The position numbers and the translations under genes are program-made. DNA of 64,000 nucleotides from Maribacter sp. (GTDB lineage Bacteria; Bacteroidota; Bacteroidia; Flavobacteriales; Flavobacteriaceae): the NCBI GenBank assembly GCA_011050675.1, contig DRFI01000021.1:1-64000 (forward strand), given 5' to 3'. The notes beneath the pieces were generated by a model. It searched no databases, was not told the DNA's origin, and saw only the letters and a program-made list of their open reading frames with translations. This document shows, piece by piece, positions 1 to 9,865 of this stretch. Within the stretch, counting starts at the first letter, position 1. Each line of letters begins with the position of its first letter.

Positions 1-27
1 GTACTTTAGCAGTGTAAAACAAATATC

Positions 28-258
28 ATGAAATCAATTATCCTTTTAACTGTTCTTTTCTTCACTACTTTCTTAGCTCAAGCGCAAGCGAACAATGAGA
101 ATGTTTCTTTAGAGATTGAAACTGTACAAGTTGAGATGATCGAAACTATTGATACTGAAAATACAATGGAGGTTGCTAGATTATACAAGAACAAAAACAA
201 CAGAGTAATCAAGGCATTAAAATTCTCAACGAAATTGAACAACGCTAAACTTTCTTAG
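28..258 (+). CDS. Small secreted protein with C-terminal ARLYK-KN-RV motif (paralog 1 of 3)
   Basis: This 76-residue protein is not a family I recognise. Residues 1 to about 20 form a signal peptide: MK, a hydrophobic stretch, then AQAQA. A short acidic, Thr/Glu-rich segment follows. The last 27 residues (50-76) begin ARLYKNKNNRV and are basic. The same 27-residue block closes the proteins at 11626-11883 and 21353-21592, with no gaps to the C-terminus. The conserved core is A-R-[LF]-[YF]-[KR]-x-K-N-[NA]-R-V-x-x-x-L-x-F. It is probably periplasmic or exported. Only 27 bases of upstream DNA are visible, so its promoter cannot be compared with those of the other two. Coding status is supported by the conserved block. 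Confidence 0.8.
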   Translation: MKSIILLTVLFFTTFLAQAQANNENVSLEIETVQVEMIETIDTENTMEVARLYKNKNNRVIKALKFSTKLNNAKLS

Positions 259-383
259 TCAAATAACAATTATCCTTTTCGTCACAATCTTATATCTATT
301 CCATTTCTTACTATTACATACTACTTTTATACTATAAATCTTTAGCCTAACAATATTAAGTTGCATCACTATTCTTACTTTTG

Positions 384-899
384 ATGAAAATTGAAAAAGT
401 TATAGTGTTCCGTTTTCTATCCTTTATTAAATTCATCTTTACAGCAACCAATCAGCATGGGGTTCACTCTCCTTTTGTTTATGATTATGTTACTAAATGT
501 CTTTACAGTAAAGAAAAATTAAAACTTCCTATAACTTCAAAAGTCCTTATTAAGAGTCTACATTATTTTAACTCTAAAACGGTTCATATTCTAGGGGATA
601 ATAAGGTGTTAGAAGCAACTATTAAAAAACACTGTACGACGGTTTCTATCACAGAAACTAATGCCGATGTTTTAATTGGAAGTATATCTTATTTTAAAAA
701 CAATGATATTATAATAAATAGCCTATCTGATTGCGTAATGTTACTTTTAAATGGCATTCACAAAAACCAAACAAGCATTGAGAGTTGGAACAGATTAAAA
801 AGGGAATCACCAGTTTGTGTAACCATAGATTTATTCTACTGCGGAATAATCTTCTTTAGAAAGGAACAAGTAAAAGAGCATTTTAAAATTCGGATATAA
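384..899 (+). CDS. Degenerate or internally shortened class I SAM methyltransferase-like protein
   Basis: The N-terminus (FLSFIKFIFTATNQHGVHSP followed by FVYDYVTKC) and the C-terminus (VTIDLFYCGIIFFRKEQVKE) match the two ends of a flavobacterial class I methyltransferase family normally about 240-260 residues long. This protein has only 171. The middle, which in the family carries the SAM-binding glycine motif (of the form ELGTSLGI) and an acidic FDxxYxDGNH segment, is shortened. Residues about 60-130 show no Gly-x-Gly motif, though VLIGSISYF and MLLLNGIHKN may be remnants. It is therefore unlikely to bind SAM in the usual way. It could be a repurposed protein or an early pseudogene with an intact frame. 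The ATG at 384 is preferred over a TTG just before it. Confidence 0.7.
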   Translation: MKIEKVIVFRFLSFIKFIFTATNQHGVHSPFVYDYVTKCLYSKEKLKLPITSKVLIKSLHYFNSKTVHILGDNKVLEATIKKHCTTVSITETNADVLIGSISYFKNNDIIINSLSDCVMLLLNGIHKNQTSIESWNRLKRESPVCVTIDLFYCGIIFFRKEQVKEHFKIRI

Positions 900-929
900 A
901 CCAGTAATTTTAAACTAAAGTTATTTTTA

Positions 930-1079
930 ATGAACAGTAATACCATATATATTATTCTAGGGGTTGTATTTGCTATTTATTTAGCAGTTCGCATCACCAG
1001 TAGAGGTAAGTCTAATGATCGAAAATCGAGAAAGTTCATGGATAATTATGAACGAAAAGAAAAAAAAGAAAATCAATAG
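930..1079 (+). CDS. 49-residue single-pass membrane microprotein
   Basis: A short open frame starts at ATG 930 and ends at TAG 1077-1079. It encodes one hydrophobic helix (residues 5-21, IYIILGVVFAIYLAVRI) followed by a strongly basic tail rich in Lys, Arg and Glu. It lies 30 bases after the methyltransferase-like gene and 73 bases before the cobalamin adenosyltransferase, all on the same strand. The positive-inside rule places the tail in the cytoplasm. I do not recognise the family. Small one-helix proteins in this position are common in flavobacterial genomes, but that is context and not proof. Confidence 0.6.
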   Translation: MNSNTIYIILGVVFAIYLAVRITSRGKSNDRKSRKFMDNYERKEKKENQ

Positions 1080-1082
1080 AAT

Positions 1083-1112
1083 AGAAAATTAATATTCAAA
1101 ATTTTCTTCTTT
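1083..1112 (+). terminator. Weak AT-rich hairpin, possible terminator
   Basis: AGAAAATT (1083-1090) and AATTTTCT (1100-1107) are perfect inverted arms with a 9-base loop, followed by CTTT. The stem has only two G-C pairs, so termination would be weak. It falls between the microprotein and the cobalamin adenosyltransferase gene. Confidence 0.25.
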
Positions 1113-1152
1113 AAAGCAAAACGCACACACTGCCACTTTCTTATTTAGCAAA

Positions 1153-1728
1153 ATGAAAATATATACCAAAACGGGAGATGATGGCTCCACCGGGCTTTTT
1201 GGTGGTACCCGTGTACCTAAGCATCATATTCGCATAGATAGTTATGGAACTGTAGATGAATTAAATTCTTGGTTAGGACTTATTAGAGACCAAAAAATTA
1301 ACCCAATCTACAAACAGCAATTAATAACTATACAAGAGCATTTATTTACCGTTGGTGCAATTTTAGCCACAGACCCAGAAAAGGAAGTGCTTAAAAATGG
1401 CAAACAGCGATTAAAAATCACTAAAGTAGGAACTTCAGAAATTGAATATTTAGAGACCGCAATTGACCAAATGGATGGTCAATTACCGCAGATGACGCAT
1501 TTCATATTACCAGGAGGTCACACAACCGTGTCATACTGTCATATTGCTAGAACGGTTTGTAGAAGAGCTGAACGTATCTCAACTTTATTATTTCAAAGTG
1601 AGCCTTTTGATAAAAATGTGCTATCTTTTATAAATAGACTTTCAGATTACCTTTTTGTATTGGCACGGAAGTTGTCATATGATTTACAAGCGAATGAAAT
1701 AAAATGGGTTCCTAAAAAAAAGGACTAA
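1153..1728 (+). CDS. PduO-type cob(I)alamin adenosyltransferase
   Basis: This enzyme transfers the adenosyl group of ATP to cob(I)alamin, making the adenosylcobalamin used by methylmalonyl-CoA mutase. At 191 residues it has the normal length of the PduO/MMAB family. The N-terminal ATP-binding segment reads IYTKTGDDGSTGLFGGTRV, followed by DSYGTVDELNSWLG. The second signature, PGG then SYCHIARTVCRRAERI, lies at about residues 117-140, and LSDYLFVLAR closes the fold. It is cytoplasmic. MeaB, the mutase chaperone, is encoded at 28498-29487, which fits a B12-dependent propionate route. The downstream DUF2795-secA order is a familiar flavobacterial neighbourhood. Confidence 0.95.
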   Translation: MKIYTKTGDDGSTGLFGGTRVPKHHIRIDSYGTVDELNSWLGLIRDQKINPIYKQQLITIQEHLFTVGAILATDPEKEVLKNGKQRLKITKVGTSEIEYLETAIDQMDGQLPQMTHFILPGGHTTVSYCHIARTVCRRAERISTLLFQSEPFDKNVLSFINRLSDYLFVLARKLSYDLQANEIKWVPKKKD

Positions 1729-1806
1729 TAAATCTGTAATTTATTCGTTATCAATTAATAAATGCAAAAAAAACGGAGATAAGGAAGAAATTTATCACTA
1801 ATTTCT

Positions 1807-1835
1807 TTGCTGTCTCAATTTAAAAATTACTTTTG
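1807..1835 (+). promoter_or_regulatory. Bacteroidota-type promoter for the DUF2795 gene
   Basis: TTG at 1807-1809 and TACTTTTG at 1828-1835 are separated by 18 bases. This matches the Bacteroidota consensus of -33 TTG and -7 TAnnTTTG. The expected transcript start is about 20 bases before the ATG at 1862. Confidence 0.7.
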
Positions 1836-1861
1836 CAAAAAATTAAAATCAAACAATTACT

Positions 1862-2086
1862 ATGTATTGGACATTAGAATTAGCATCTTATTTAAGTGAT
1901 GCACCTTGGCCGGCAAGTAAAGATGAGTTAATAGATTACTCCATCAGAACTGGAGCCCCTCTAGAAGTCGTAGAAAATTTACAATCTATGGAAGAAGAAG
2001 GTGGCGAAATATATGAATCTATCGAAGAGATTTGGCCTGACTACCCAACGGAAGAAGACTACCTCTGGAACGAGGACGAATATTAA
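1862..2086 (+). CDS. DUF2795 family protein
   Basis: This is a 74-residue acidic protein of the DUF2795 family. The whole length is the domain: an N-terminal MYWTLELASYLSDAPWPASK segment, a central helix with LIDYSIRTGAP, and an acidic end with several Trp/Tyr-Asp/Glu pairs. Its biochemical role is unknown. It regularly sits directly upstream of secA in Flavobacteriia, as here. Here, however, a hairpin terminator at 2109-2137 separates the two. It has no signal peptide or membrane segment and is predicted cytoplasmic. Confidence 0.9.
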   Translation: MYWTLELASYLSDAPWPASKDELIDYSIRTGAPLEVVENLQSMEEEGGEIYESIEEIWPDYPTEEDYLWNEDEY

Positions 2087-2108
2087 TATTCGATATCATA
2101 ATAACTAC

Positions 2109-2137
2109 AAAAAAGTCTCTTCGGAGGCTTTTTTTTT
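2109..2137 (+). terminator. Rho-independent terminator after the DUF2795 gene
   Basis: AAAAGTCTC and GAGGCTTTT pair around a TTCG tetraloop with one G-T pair, and a run of nine T follows. It ends the DUF2795 transcript and implies that secA has its own promoter further on. Confidence 0.85.
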
Positions 2138-2302
2138 ATGTAATTTTGGCAGGTTCTTAGGTAAATCAGCATAAAAATCAAGACTGGAATACCTTTTGCT
2201 CTTAAACAGCATCGAACATATTTGTCGATTCTAAAATATTTTGAAAGTAACCTTGACTATATTGATAGTGAAGAATTTTCAATTCTAATAGTTTATAATA
2301 TT

Positions 2303-5300
2303 ATGAGTTTCATTAATTCCATCCTAAAGGCATTCGTTGGTGATAAATCACAAAAAGATGTAAAGGAATTACAGCCTTTAGTAGAACAAATAAAGTCATT
2401 TGAATCAAAACTGGAAAGCCTTAGTCATGATGACCTTAGGCAAAAAACCATAGAGTTTAAAAAGGTTATTCAAGATTCTATTCAAGAAAAAACCGATCAA
2501 ATAAAAGCTTTAGAAGAAGAGGTTAAAAACTCTACTGACATTGATAAAAATGAAGATTTCTACACTGAAATAGATAGGTTAAAAGAAGAATCTTACACTA
2601 TTTCTGAAGAAACATTGAACAAATTACTTCCAGAAGCATTTGCTGTAGTTAAAGAAACTGCCAAGCGATTTGCAAATAATGAAAATTTACAGGTAACGGC
2701 TTCTGAATATGACAGAATATTGTCAGGTGACAAGGATTATGTTACACTAGAAGGTTCCAATGCTATTTGGAAAAATTCTTGGAACGCTGCAGGTAAAGAA
2801 GTTACTTGGGACATGGTACATTACGATGTTCAACTTATTGGTGGTATAGCCATGCACCAAGGAAAAATAGCAGAGATGCATACAGGTGAAGGTAAAACCT
2901 TAGTTGCAACCCTACCTTTATATTTAAACGCTTTAAGTGGAAATGGTGCACATTTAGTTACCGTTAATGATTACTTAGCAAAAAGGGATAGTGCTTGGAT
3001 GGCACCTATATTTCAATTTCATGGTTTATCAGTAGACTGTATTGATTATCACAGACCAAACTCTGATGGTAGACGCGCAGCTTACAATGCTGATATTACT
3101 TACGGAACAAATAATGAATTCGGTTTTGATTACCTAAGGGATAATATGGCACATACACCAAAAGATTTGGTGCAACGTCCACATAATTATGCAATGGTAG
3201 ATGAGGTCGATTCTGTATTGGTCGATGACGCCCGTACACCATTAATTATTTCTGGTCCAGTACCAGAAGGTGATCGTCACGAATTCAATGAATTAAAACC
3301 TAAAGTTGATGAAATTGTAAAAAAACAACGTCAGCATTTAACAGGAATTTTAGCTGAGGCAAAGAAATTAATTGCAGAAGGTAATACTAAAGAAGGTGGT
3401 TTTCTTTTACTACGTGTATACCGTGGACTTCCAAAGAATAAAGCATTAATTAAATTTTTAAGTGAAGAAGGGGTAAAACAATTACTTCAAAAAACTGAAA
3501 ATTTCTACATGCAGGACAACAACAGGGAAATGCCTGTAGTTGATGAAGATTTACTTTTCGTTATAGATGAAAAGAACAATCAAATAGAATTAACAGATAA
3601 AGGGGTTGATTATATCTCAGGAGAGCAAAACAGAGATTTCTTTGTAATGCCAGATATCGGAGGGGAAATTGCTAAGATTGAAAGTCAAGATCTTGAAATT
3701 GAAAAAGAAGCTGAACTAAAAGAAGATCTTTTCAAAGATTTTACTATCAAGAGTGAACGTATACATACTATGAGCCAATTACTAAAGGCTTATACGTTAT
3801 TCGAAAAGGATACCGAGTATGTAGTTATGGATAATAAAGTAATGATAGTTGATGAGCAGACTGGTCGTATTATGGACGGTCGTAGATACTCTGACGGTTT
3901 ACACCAAGCTATTGAAGCAAAAGAGAATGTAAAGATTGAAGCTTTAACGCAAACTTTTGCAACGGTAACTTTACAGAACTACTTTAGAATGTACAGCAAG
4001 CTTGCAGGTATGACAGGTACTGCTGTTACAGAGGCTGGAGAATTTTGGGAAATCTACAAGTTAGATGTTATGGAAATTCCAACAAACAGGCCTATTGCTA
4101 GAGAAGATAAAAATGATTTAATCTACAAGACAAAAAGAGAAAAGTACAACGCAATTATAGAAGAAGTAACCAAAATAAGTCAAGCAGGTAGACCTGTACT
4201 TATAGGTACAACTTCTGTTGAAATATCAGAATTGTTATCTAAATTATTGAGTGTACGTAAAGTGCCTCATAATGTATTGAACGCAAAGCTTCACAAAAAA
4301 GAAGCAGACGTTGTTGCAGAAGCTGGTAATGCAGGTATTGTAACTATTGCAACCAACATGGCTGGTCGTGGTACGGATATTAAATTATCTGAGGCGGTTA
4401 AGAAAGCTGGTGGTCTTGCAATTATTGGTACGGAAAGACATGATTCTCGTCGTGTAGATAGACAGTTGCGTGGTCGTTCTGGACGTCAAGGAGACCCAGG
4501 AAGCTCTCAATTCTATGTTTCCTTAGAAGATAACCTTATGCGTTTATTCGGTTCTGACAGAGTCGCTAAGATGATGGACAAGATGGGCTTGGAAGATGGT
4601 GAAGTTATTCAGCATAGTATGATGACCAAATCTATTGAGCGTGCTCAAAAGAAAGTGGAAGAGAATAACTTTGGTGTTCGTAAGCGTCTATTGGAATATG
4701 ATGATGTAATGAACGCGCAACGTGAAGTTGTATACAAGAGAAGACGTCATGCATTACAAGGCGAGCGTTTAAAACTTGATATTGCCAATATGGTTTACGA
4801 TACCTGTGAGGTAATCGTTGAAAGTAATAAGGCAGCAAGTGATTTTAAGAATTTTGAATTTGAGTTGATTAAATACTTCTCAATGACAGCTCCAGTTGAT
4901 GAAGCTGAATTTGGTAGTATGTCTGCCCAAGAAATTACCGGAAAAATTTACAAAGCTGCATATGAATATTACAATGATAAAATGGAGCGTAATGCTGCGG
5001 CCGCTTTCCCTGTAATTAAAAAGGTACATGAAGACAATGCCAATAATTTCGAACGTATCGTAGTTCCTTTTACTGATGGTATTAAAAGCTTGAATGTTGT
5101 TACTAACCTTCAAGAAGCTTATGACAGTAACGGTAAGCAATTGATCACTGATTTTGAAAAGAACATCTCATTAGCAATTATTGATGATTCTTGGAAAACA
5201 CATCTTCGTAAAATGGATGAGTTAAAACAATCTGTTCAATTAGCGGTTCACGAACAAAAAGATCCATTACTTATTTACAAGTTTGAAGCATTTGAACTTT

Positions 5301-5665
5301 TTAAATCAATGATCGAAAAAGTGAACAAAGATGTTGTTTCTTTCTTATTCAAAGGAGAATTACCTTCAGAGAATCCGAACGCTATTCAAGAAGAAAGAAA
5401 CGTTCAACGTTCTAAAGAAAATTTACAAACGACAAAAGAGGAAATTCCAAATAGTGACGAATTAGCGGCACGTAGTAGAGCTGTAAGTCAAAATCAGGCT
5501 GAACGTCCTGCTATTACGGAGACTATCACTAGGGAACAACCAAAAATAGGTCGTAACGAACGTGTCACCATTAAAAATGTAATGAGTGGAGAAAGTAAAA
5601 CGATAAAGTTTAAACAAGCAGAACCTCTTTTACAAAATGGAACTTGGGTATTGACTCAAGATTAA
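2303..5665 (+). CDS. secA: Preprotein translocase ATPase SecA
   Basis: SecA is the motor that pushes preproteins through SecYEG. This copy has 1120 residues, the long Bacteroidota form. An in-frame TTG lies 27 codons upstream, but homologs start at [15 protein letters not shown], so the ATG at 2303 is chosen. Visible motifs are Walker A GEGKT (residues 195-199), the DEVD motif II followed by [15 protein letters not shown], and [10 protein letters not shown] with the downstream [14 protein letters not shown] box. The first nucleotide-binding domain carries the lineage-specific insertion (about residues 350-420) that lengthens the protein. The C-terminus lacks the Cys-rich zinc-binding tail of proteobacterial SecA and ends in a short basic/beta segment. 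The gene appears to be monocistronic, bounded by terminators on both sides. Confidence 0.98.
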   Translation: MSFINSILKAFVGDKSQKDVKELQPLVEQIKSFESKLESLSHDDLRQKTIEFKKVIQDSIQEKTDQIKALEEEVKNSTDIDKNEDFYTEIDRLKEESYTISEETLNKLLPEAFAVVKETAKRFANNENLQVTASEYDRILSGDKDYVTLEGSNAIWKNSWNAAGKEVTWDMVHYDVQLIGGIAMHQGKIAEMHTGEGKTLVATLPLYLNALSGNGAHLVTVNDYLAKRDSAWMAPIFQFHGLSVDCIDYHRPNSDGRRAAYNADITYGTNNEFGFDYLRDNMAHTPKDLVQRPHNYAMVDEVDSVLVDDARTPLIISGPVPEGDRHEFNELKPKVDEIVKKQRQHLTGILAEAKKLIAEGNTKEGGFLLLRVYRGLPKNKALIKFLSEEGVKQLLQKTENFYMQDNNREMPVVDEDLLFVIDEKNNQIELTDKGVDYISGEQNRDFFVMPDIGGEIAKIESQDLEIEKEAELKEDLFKDFTIKSERIHTMSQLLKAYTLFEKDTEYVVMDNKVMIVDEQTGRIMDGRRYSDGLHQAIEAKENVKIEALTQTFATVTLQNYFRMYSKLAGMTGTAVTEAGEFWEIYKLDVMEIPTNRPIAREDKNDLIYKTKREKYNAIIEEVTKISQAGRPVLIGTTSVEISELLSKLLSVRKVPHNVLNAKLHKKEADVVAEAGNAGIVTIATNMAGRGTDIKLSEAVKKAGGLAIIGTERHDSRRVDRQLRGRSGRQGDPGSSQFYVSLEDNLMRLFGSDRVAKMMDKMGLEDGEVIQHSMMTKSIERAQKKVEENNFGVRKRLLEYDDVMNAQREVVYKRRRHALQGERLKLDIANMVYDTCEVIVESNKAASDFKNFEFELIKYFSMTAPVDEAEFGSMSAQEITGKIYKAAYEYYNDKMERNAAAAFPVIKKVHEDNANNFERIVVPFTDGIKSLNVVTNLQEAYDSNGKQLITDFEKNISLAIIDDSWKTHLRKMDELKQSVQLAVHEQKDPLLIYKFEAFELFKSMIEKVNKDVVSFLFKGELPSENPNAIQEERNVQRSKENLQTTKEEIPNSDELAARSRAVSQNQAERPAITETITREQPKIGRNERVTIKNVMSGESKTIKFKQAEPLLQNGTWVLTQD

Positions 5666-5690
5666 ATCCAACAGAAAATTGTTTAAATAA

Positions 5691-5718
5691 AAAAGGCATC
5701 CATATGGATGCCTTTTTT
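5691..5718 (+). terminator. Rho-independent terminator of secA
   Basis: A perfect 13-bp inverted repeat with GGCATCC and GGATGCC at its core (5691-5703 and 5704-5716) is followed by T residues. It lies 25 bases after the secA stop. The 262 bases from here to 5980 are very AT-rich and hold no gene I can support. Confidence 0.9.
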
Positions 5719-5980
5719 ATTTATAAATCCTTAACAAGCTATTACTAAACAGAATAGGCGATACCTAAATAATCTAATTATATTTCTAATAATTCATAAA
5801 AAACAGTGATTAACAATTAATTCAACATTTTTAACCAATTTTTAGGTAAAAAAAATATGTTATTCAGAAAATTATTTAATGTTTTTAATACACTAAATAA
5901 GAAAAAACTAGCATAATGATAAAAACATAATTAGATTTACATTACGTAATTCGTATGTTTCTAGTACATAAATAATTTCT

Positions 5981-7201
5981 ATGCCCGGATTTACCATTGA
6001 CAATGAACGTCTTCAGGATAAAACCAAACTTTTCTTAAGGGTAAATTATACCACAAGTATTATCGCAATCCTATTTGGAATATTGTGCTATTTTATTTTA
6101 AATATAACCCAAGTAATTCCTTTTGCACTTATTGGATTTTCAATACTAAATATTATTAATTTATTATATTTCAAAGTCCACAAAAACATACTACCCACTT
6201 TTAACTTCTCTTCTATTTTAGGTATAATTTGCGCAACCATTGTTACATTATACAGTGGCGGAATTTATAGCTCGTTTATATTCATGATTCCATTGATCGC
6301 TTTTGGAGGTTTCATCAATAGCACTAAGTATGGCAGAATTTATTTGAATATTATTTTCGTAATCATCATAGCTGTTTTTACGCAATCTATACCAGAACTT
6401 AATTTCACATATAATGCAGTACCAGAAGGTGCTGTTGCAGTATTCAGTCTTGTATCCATCTTATTTTCTGTTTTCATTTTAGGTAACACCTTCGGAAAAA
6501 GCTTGTTGAAAACCTATAATGCTTTATATAGTTCGAAAAAAGCATTAGCTAATCAAGTACATGAAAAAGAAAATCTGCTTAAAGAAGTACACCATCGAGT
6601 AAAAAATAATTTACAAACTGTGTCTAGCTTGTTAAGTCTTCAATCTCGTAATATAGAAGCGGGACCAATGAAAGGACTTCTTAAAAGCACTCAAAATAGG
6701 GTTATTGCCATGGCTATGGTTCATGAAATGCTCTATATGCGCAATGATATTAGTCATATAGAATACAAGGAATATGTACAAGAATTAAGTGAGTATTTAA
6801 TTCGATCTATAAAGGGTAACGAGAATAATGTCGATTTAAAAATCGATATACCAGATATTAAACTGGGCATAGATACTGCTATTCCATTAGGTCTATTAAT
6901 AAATGAAACCTTAACTAATGCTTTAAAATATGGGATTGAGAGTGATGATGAAGGCGAAATAAATATTAAGCTTCAAAAAGACACTTCAATAGCAAATTGT
7001 TATGTTTTAGAAATAGGCGACAACGGTATTGGTTTTCCTGAAACAATCAATTACAAAAACACTAAATCATTAGGTCTAAAACTAATACACAACCTAACCC
7101 GTCAATTAAAAGGTACTATCGTTCGCGACCCTTCTAAAAAGGGTACCAATTATATTATAAAATTTCAGGAAATTAAGCAGCAATTATCACCAACACTATA
7201 A
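5981..7201 (+). CDS. Membrane sensor histidine kinase, HisKA_2 type
   Basis: The N-terminal 180 residues contain about six hydrophobic segments and form a membrane sensor with little periplasmic exposure. A short coiled segment leads to the HisKA_2 phosphoacceptor region EKENLLKEVHHRVKNNLQ, with the candidate histidines at 204-205. A HATPase domain follows, with the N-box NETLTNALKYG, the G1 box GDNGIGFPE and LGLKLIHNL. HisKA_2 kinases usually signal to stand-alone or output-domain response regulators. No regulator is adjacent here, so this kinase is an orphan. The gene stands alone between two intergenic regions. The ligand is unknown. Confidence 0.9.
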   Translation: MPGFTIDNERLQDKTKLFLRVNYTTSIIAILFGILCYFILNITQVIPFALIGFSILNIINLLYFKVHKNILPTFNFSSILGIICATIVTLYSGGIYSSFIFMIPLIAFGGFINSTKYGRIYLNIIFVIIIAVFTQSIPELNFTYNAVPEGAVAVFSLVSILFSVFILGNTFGKSLLKTYNALYSSKKALANQVHEKENLLKEVHHRVKNNLQTVSSLLSLQSRNIEAGPMKGLLKSTQNRVIAMAMVHEMLYMRNDISHIEYKEYVQELSEYLIRSIKGNENNVDLKIDIPDIKLGIDTAIPLGLLINETLTNALKYGIESDDEGEINIKLQKDTSIANCYVLEIGDNGIGFPETINYKNTKSLGLKLIHNLTRQLKGTIVRDPSKKGTNYIIKFQEIKQQLSPTL

Positions 7202-7315
7202 ATTCACTTGTCAAATTTTATCACTACCGTAATAATGTATGGTGAAGCATAGTAATGCTAGCAAATCGTTTTACTAATACCTATATTTAAGCGACTAACT
7301 TTCAAACCACGCTTA

Positions 7316-9835
7316 ATGATCAAAAAATTACTACTATTGGTGGTCCTTTATGGAACTACCATTTCGGCACAAGATTATTTCTACCAAAAATTTCAACCTT
7401 TTAATTCCGAAATACCAACTCCCGAGGCATTTTTGGGCTATGGTATAGGTGAACACCATACAAGACATGATCTTATTGTGGCCTATCTTGAAAAACTCGC
7501 TGAAGTTTCAGACAGAGCATCGATAGCAGAGTACGGTAGAACGCATGAGGGACGCAAATTAGTTATGCTAACCCTTACTACTCCAGAAAATCTAAACAAC
7601 CTAGATCAATTACAAGAGGACCATTTAGCTTTTACAGATCCTAAAAAATCAGTTTCCAATTATAATGACGTACCCATCTTCATTAATCTAGCATACAACG
7701 TACATGGTAATGAGCCTTCTAGTTCGGAAGCCGCATTACTTACAGCGTATACATTTGCCGCTTCAGAAAATCCTGAAATATTAAATTATTTAAAAAATGC
7801 TGTCATCTTTATTGACCCAACAATTAATCCTGATGGTCGAGATAGACACACGCAATGGGCAAACACATACCAAGGAAACCCTGAAGTTGCGGATCCACAA
7901 GATGTTGAACACAATGAGTACTGGCCAATGGGAAGAACAAATCATTATTGGTTTGATCTAAACAGAGATTGGTTATTAGCCATAAACCCAGAGAGTAGAG
8001 GGAAATTAAATTGGTATCACCATTGGTACCCAAATGTTGTTACAGATTTTCATGAAATGGGTACGCAAAGCACCTATTTCTTTGAACCAATGAAAACAAA
8101 TGCATCGTATGACCCTATTATGCCTAAAGAGAATTATGAAGATTTGAATACTCTTTTTGGTAATGAATTTTCTAAAAGTTTAGATAGCATAGGATCTCTT
8201 TACTTCACCAAAGAAGTATTTGATGGTACCTACCCAGGGTATGGATCTTCATACCCAGACCTACAAGGTGGTCTAGGTTTATTATTTGAACAAGCTAGTT
8301 CTAGAGGGCATAGACAAACTACAGCATTCGGCGAAATTACTTTTGCCTTTACCATTAGAAACCAATATGTCTCTGGTATAACAACTGTAAAAACAGCAGT
8401 GAACAACAAAGAATATATGCGTAAATATCAGCAGAGATTCTTTAAAAGTGCCTTAACCAACGCTGCTAAAAGTAAAGTTAAGGGCTATACTTTTGGTGAT
8501 GTTCATGACAAAAACAGAACAAAGGCATTTATAGACAAGTTATTACTACATAAAATAGACGTTTATCGTTCTGGAGACTCATTTACGGTACCTACACAAC
8601 AGCCGCAGTATAGAATGGTACAGACTATGTTTGAAACGTATGAGAAATATAGAGATAGTGTTTATTATGATGCTTCGGCATGGTCGGTTGCTAATTTTTA
8701 TAATATGAAGTACAAGTCGGTAAACGCACTTAACCTTGGCGATAAAATTACTGAAACGGAAAACTTGATTTCTATTAGTCCCGTTCAAAAATCGGACTAT
8801 GCCTATGTAATGGACTGGGATGATTACAATGCACCTGCTGCTCTTGTCTATTTACAGAAAAAAGGTATTGTAGCTTCTTCTGCAGCTAAGCTATTTAGTA
8901 TAAAAACTAAAAACGACACTAAAAAGTTTAATTATGGTGCTGTATTAGTTCCTGTAAACCTTCAAAAAGAAGATGCAGCTGCAGTATTCAAAAGTATTAA
9001 AGAAGCACAAGAAAAATTCGAAGTACCTATTTACGCAGTAGATTCTGGTCTTAGTTTAGAAGGTGTAGATTTAGGTAGCGGCAATATTTCACCAATCAAA
9101 AAAACAAAGGCTGTAATGTTGATTGGAGATGGCGTAAGTTCTTATGAAGCAGGTGAGGTTTGGCATTTGCTAGATACTCGTGTTCACATGCCTATTACTA
9201 AAATACCAATGCGCAATTTGAACAAGGTAAGTTTAGACAAGTACAATACCATGGTTATGGTTTCTGGAAAATATAACCTTACCGAGAAGCAAATGTCTAA
9301 AATTAAAGATTGGACCAGTAAGGGCAATACCCTGATAACAATAGGTACAGCTAGTAAATGGGCTGTTGAGAAAAAGTTAGTAAAAGAAAAACTTACCAAA
9401 ACGGAAAAAGATTCTACCGAAATCGCTGTGAGAAAACCATATGTAGATGCACGTGAAAATATTGGCAAAGAAAGTCTTGGCGGTGTTATTTTAAATGTTG
9501 ATTTAGATATTACCCACCCACTAGCTTATGGGTATAGGGACAGTAATATACCAGTTTATAAAAATAATTCAGTTTGGCTAACACCAAGTAAAAACTCATA
9601 TGCCACAGTAGCAAAATATGCTAAAAACCCACATATAGATGGTTTTATTACTGAGAAGAATATGCAAGAAAACATATTAAATTCTGCATCTCTTATTGTC
9701 AGTAAATTGGGCAGTGGCAGGGTAGTTCTTTTTGCGGACAACCCTAATTTTAGAGGTTCATGGTATGGAACCAATAGATTATTTTTAAATGCGCTTTTTC
9801 TAGGGGACAAAATAAAAGTACCCTCAGAAGATTAA
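7316..9835 (+). CDS. Secreted M14-family zinc carboxypeptidase-like protein
   Basis: An 839-residue exported protein with a signal peptide (residues 1-18). The M14 peptidase domain occupies about residues 40-370. Zinc ligands are visible in VHGNEPSS (His130, Glu133) and in DFHEMG (His246). The likely catalytic glutamate lies in LLFEQAS (Glu325). The remaining 470 residues form a C-terminal extension typical of the large flavobacterial M14 proteins. They include a segment resembling a glutamine-amidotransferase or DUF4350 fold that may hold the catalytic unit against substrate. It probably trims peptides or peptidoglycan stems in the periplasm. The next gene, an exported amidohydrolase, follows after 30 bases, so the two probably form an operon. 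Confidence 0.88.
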   Translation: MIKKLLLLVVLYGTTISAQDYFYQKFQPFNSEIPTPEAFLGYGIGEHHTRHDLIVAYLEKLAEVSDRASIAEYGRTHEGRKLVMLTLTTPENLNNLDQLQEDHLAFTDPKKSVSNYNDVPIFINLAYNVHGNEPSSSEAALLTAYTFAASENPEILNYLKNAVIFIDPTINPDGRDRHTQWANTYQGNPEVADPQDVEHNEYWPMGRTNHYWFDLNRDWLLAINPESRGKLNWYHHWYPNVVTDFHEMGTQSTYFFEPMKTNASYDPIMPKENYEDLNTLFGNEFSKSLDSIGSLYFTKEVFDGTYPGYGSSYPDLQGGLGLLFEQASSRGHRQTTAFGEITFAFTIRNQYVSGITTVKTAVNNKEYMRKYQQRFFKSALTNAAKSKVKGYTFGDVHDKNRTKAFIDKLLLHKIDVYRSGDSFTVPTQQPQYRMVQTMFETYEKYRDSVYYDASAWSVANFYNMKYKSVNALNLGDKITETENLISISPVQKSDYAYVMDWDDYNAPAALVYLQKKGIVASSAAKLFSIKTKNDTKKFNYGAVLVPVNLQKEDAAAVFKSIKEAQEKFEVPIYAVDSGLSLEGVDLGSGNISPIKKTKAVMLIGDGVSSYEAGEVWHLLDTRVHMPITKIPMRNLNKVSLDKYNTMVMVSGKYNLTEKQMSKIKDWTSKGNTLITIGTASKWAVEKKLVKEKLTKTEKDSTEIAVRKPYVDARENIGKESLGGVILNVDLDITHPLAYGYRDSNIPVYKNNSVWLTPSKNSYATVAKYAKNPHIDGFITEKNMQENILNSASLIVSKLGSGRVVLFADNPNFRGSWYGTNRLFLNALFLGDKIKVPSED

Positions 9836-9865
9836 CATTAATTCACTACTAATTAATACGGCAAA

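Noticed and set aside
2222-2302. A 27-codon N-terminal extension of SecA from an upstream TTG
   Set aside because: The extension has no counterpart in SecA, whose usual flavobacterial start MSFINS lies at 2303.
5857-5916. A 19-codon frame in the gap before the HisKA_2 kinase
   Set aside because: Too short, Lys/Asn-biased as expected by chance in AT-rich DNA, and without supporting context.
7246-7259. Small inverted repeat AGCAT-AGTA-ATGCT before the M14 gene
   Set aside because: Five-base arms are expected by chance at this base composition, and no second copy was seen.
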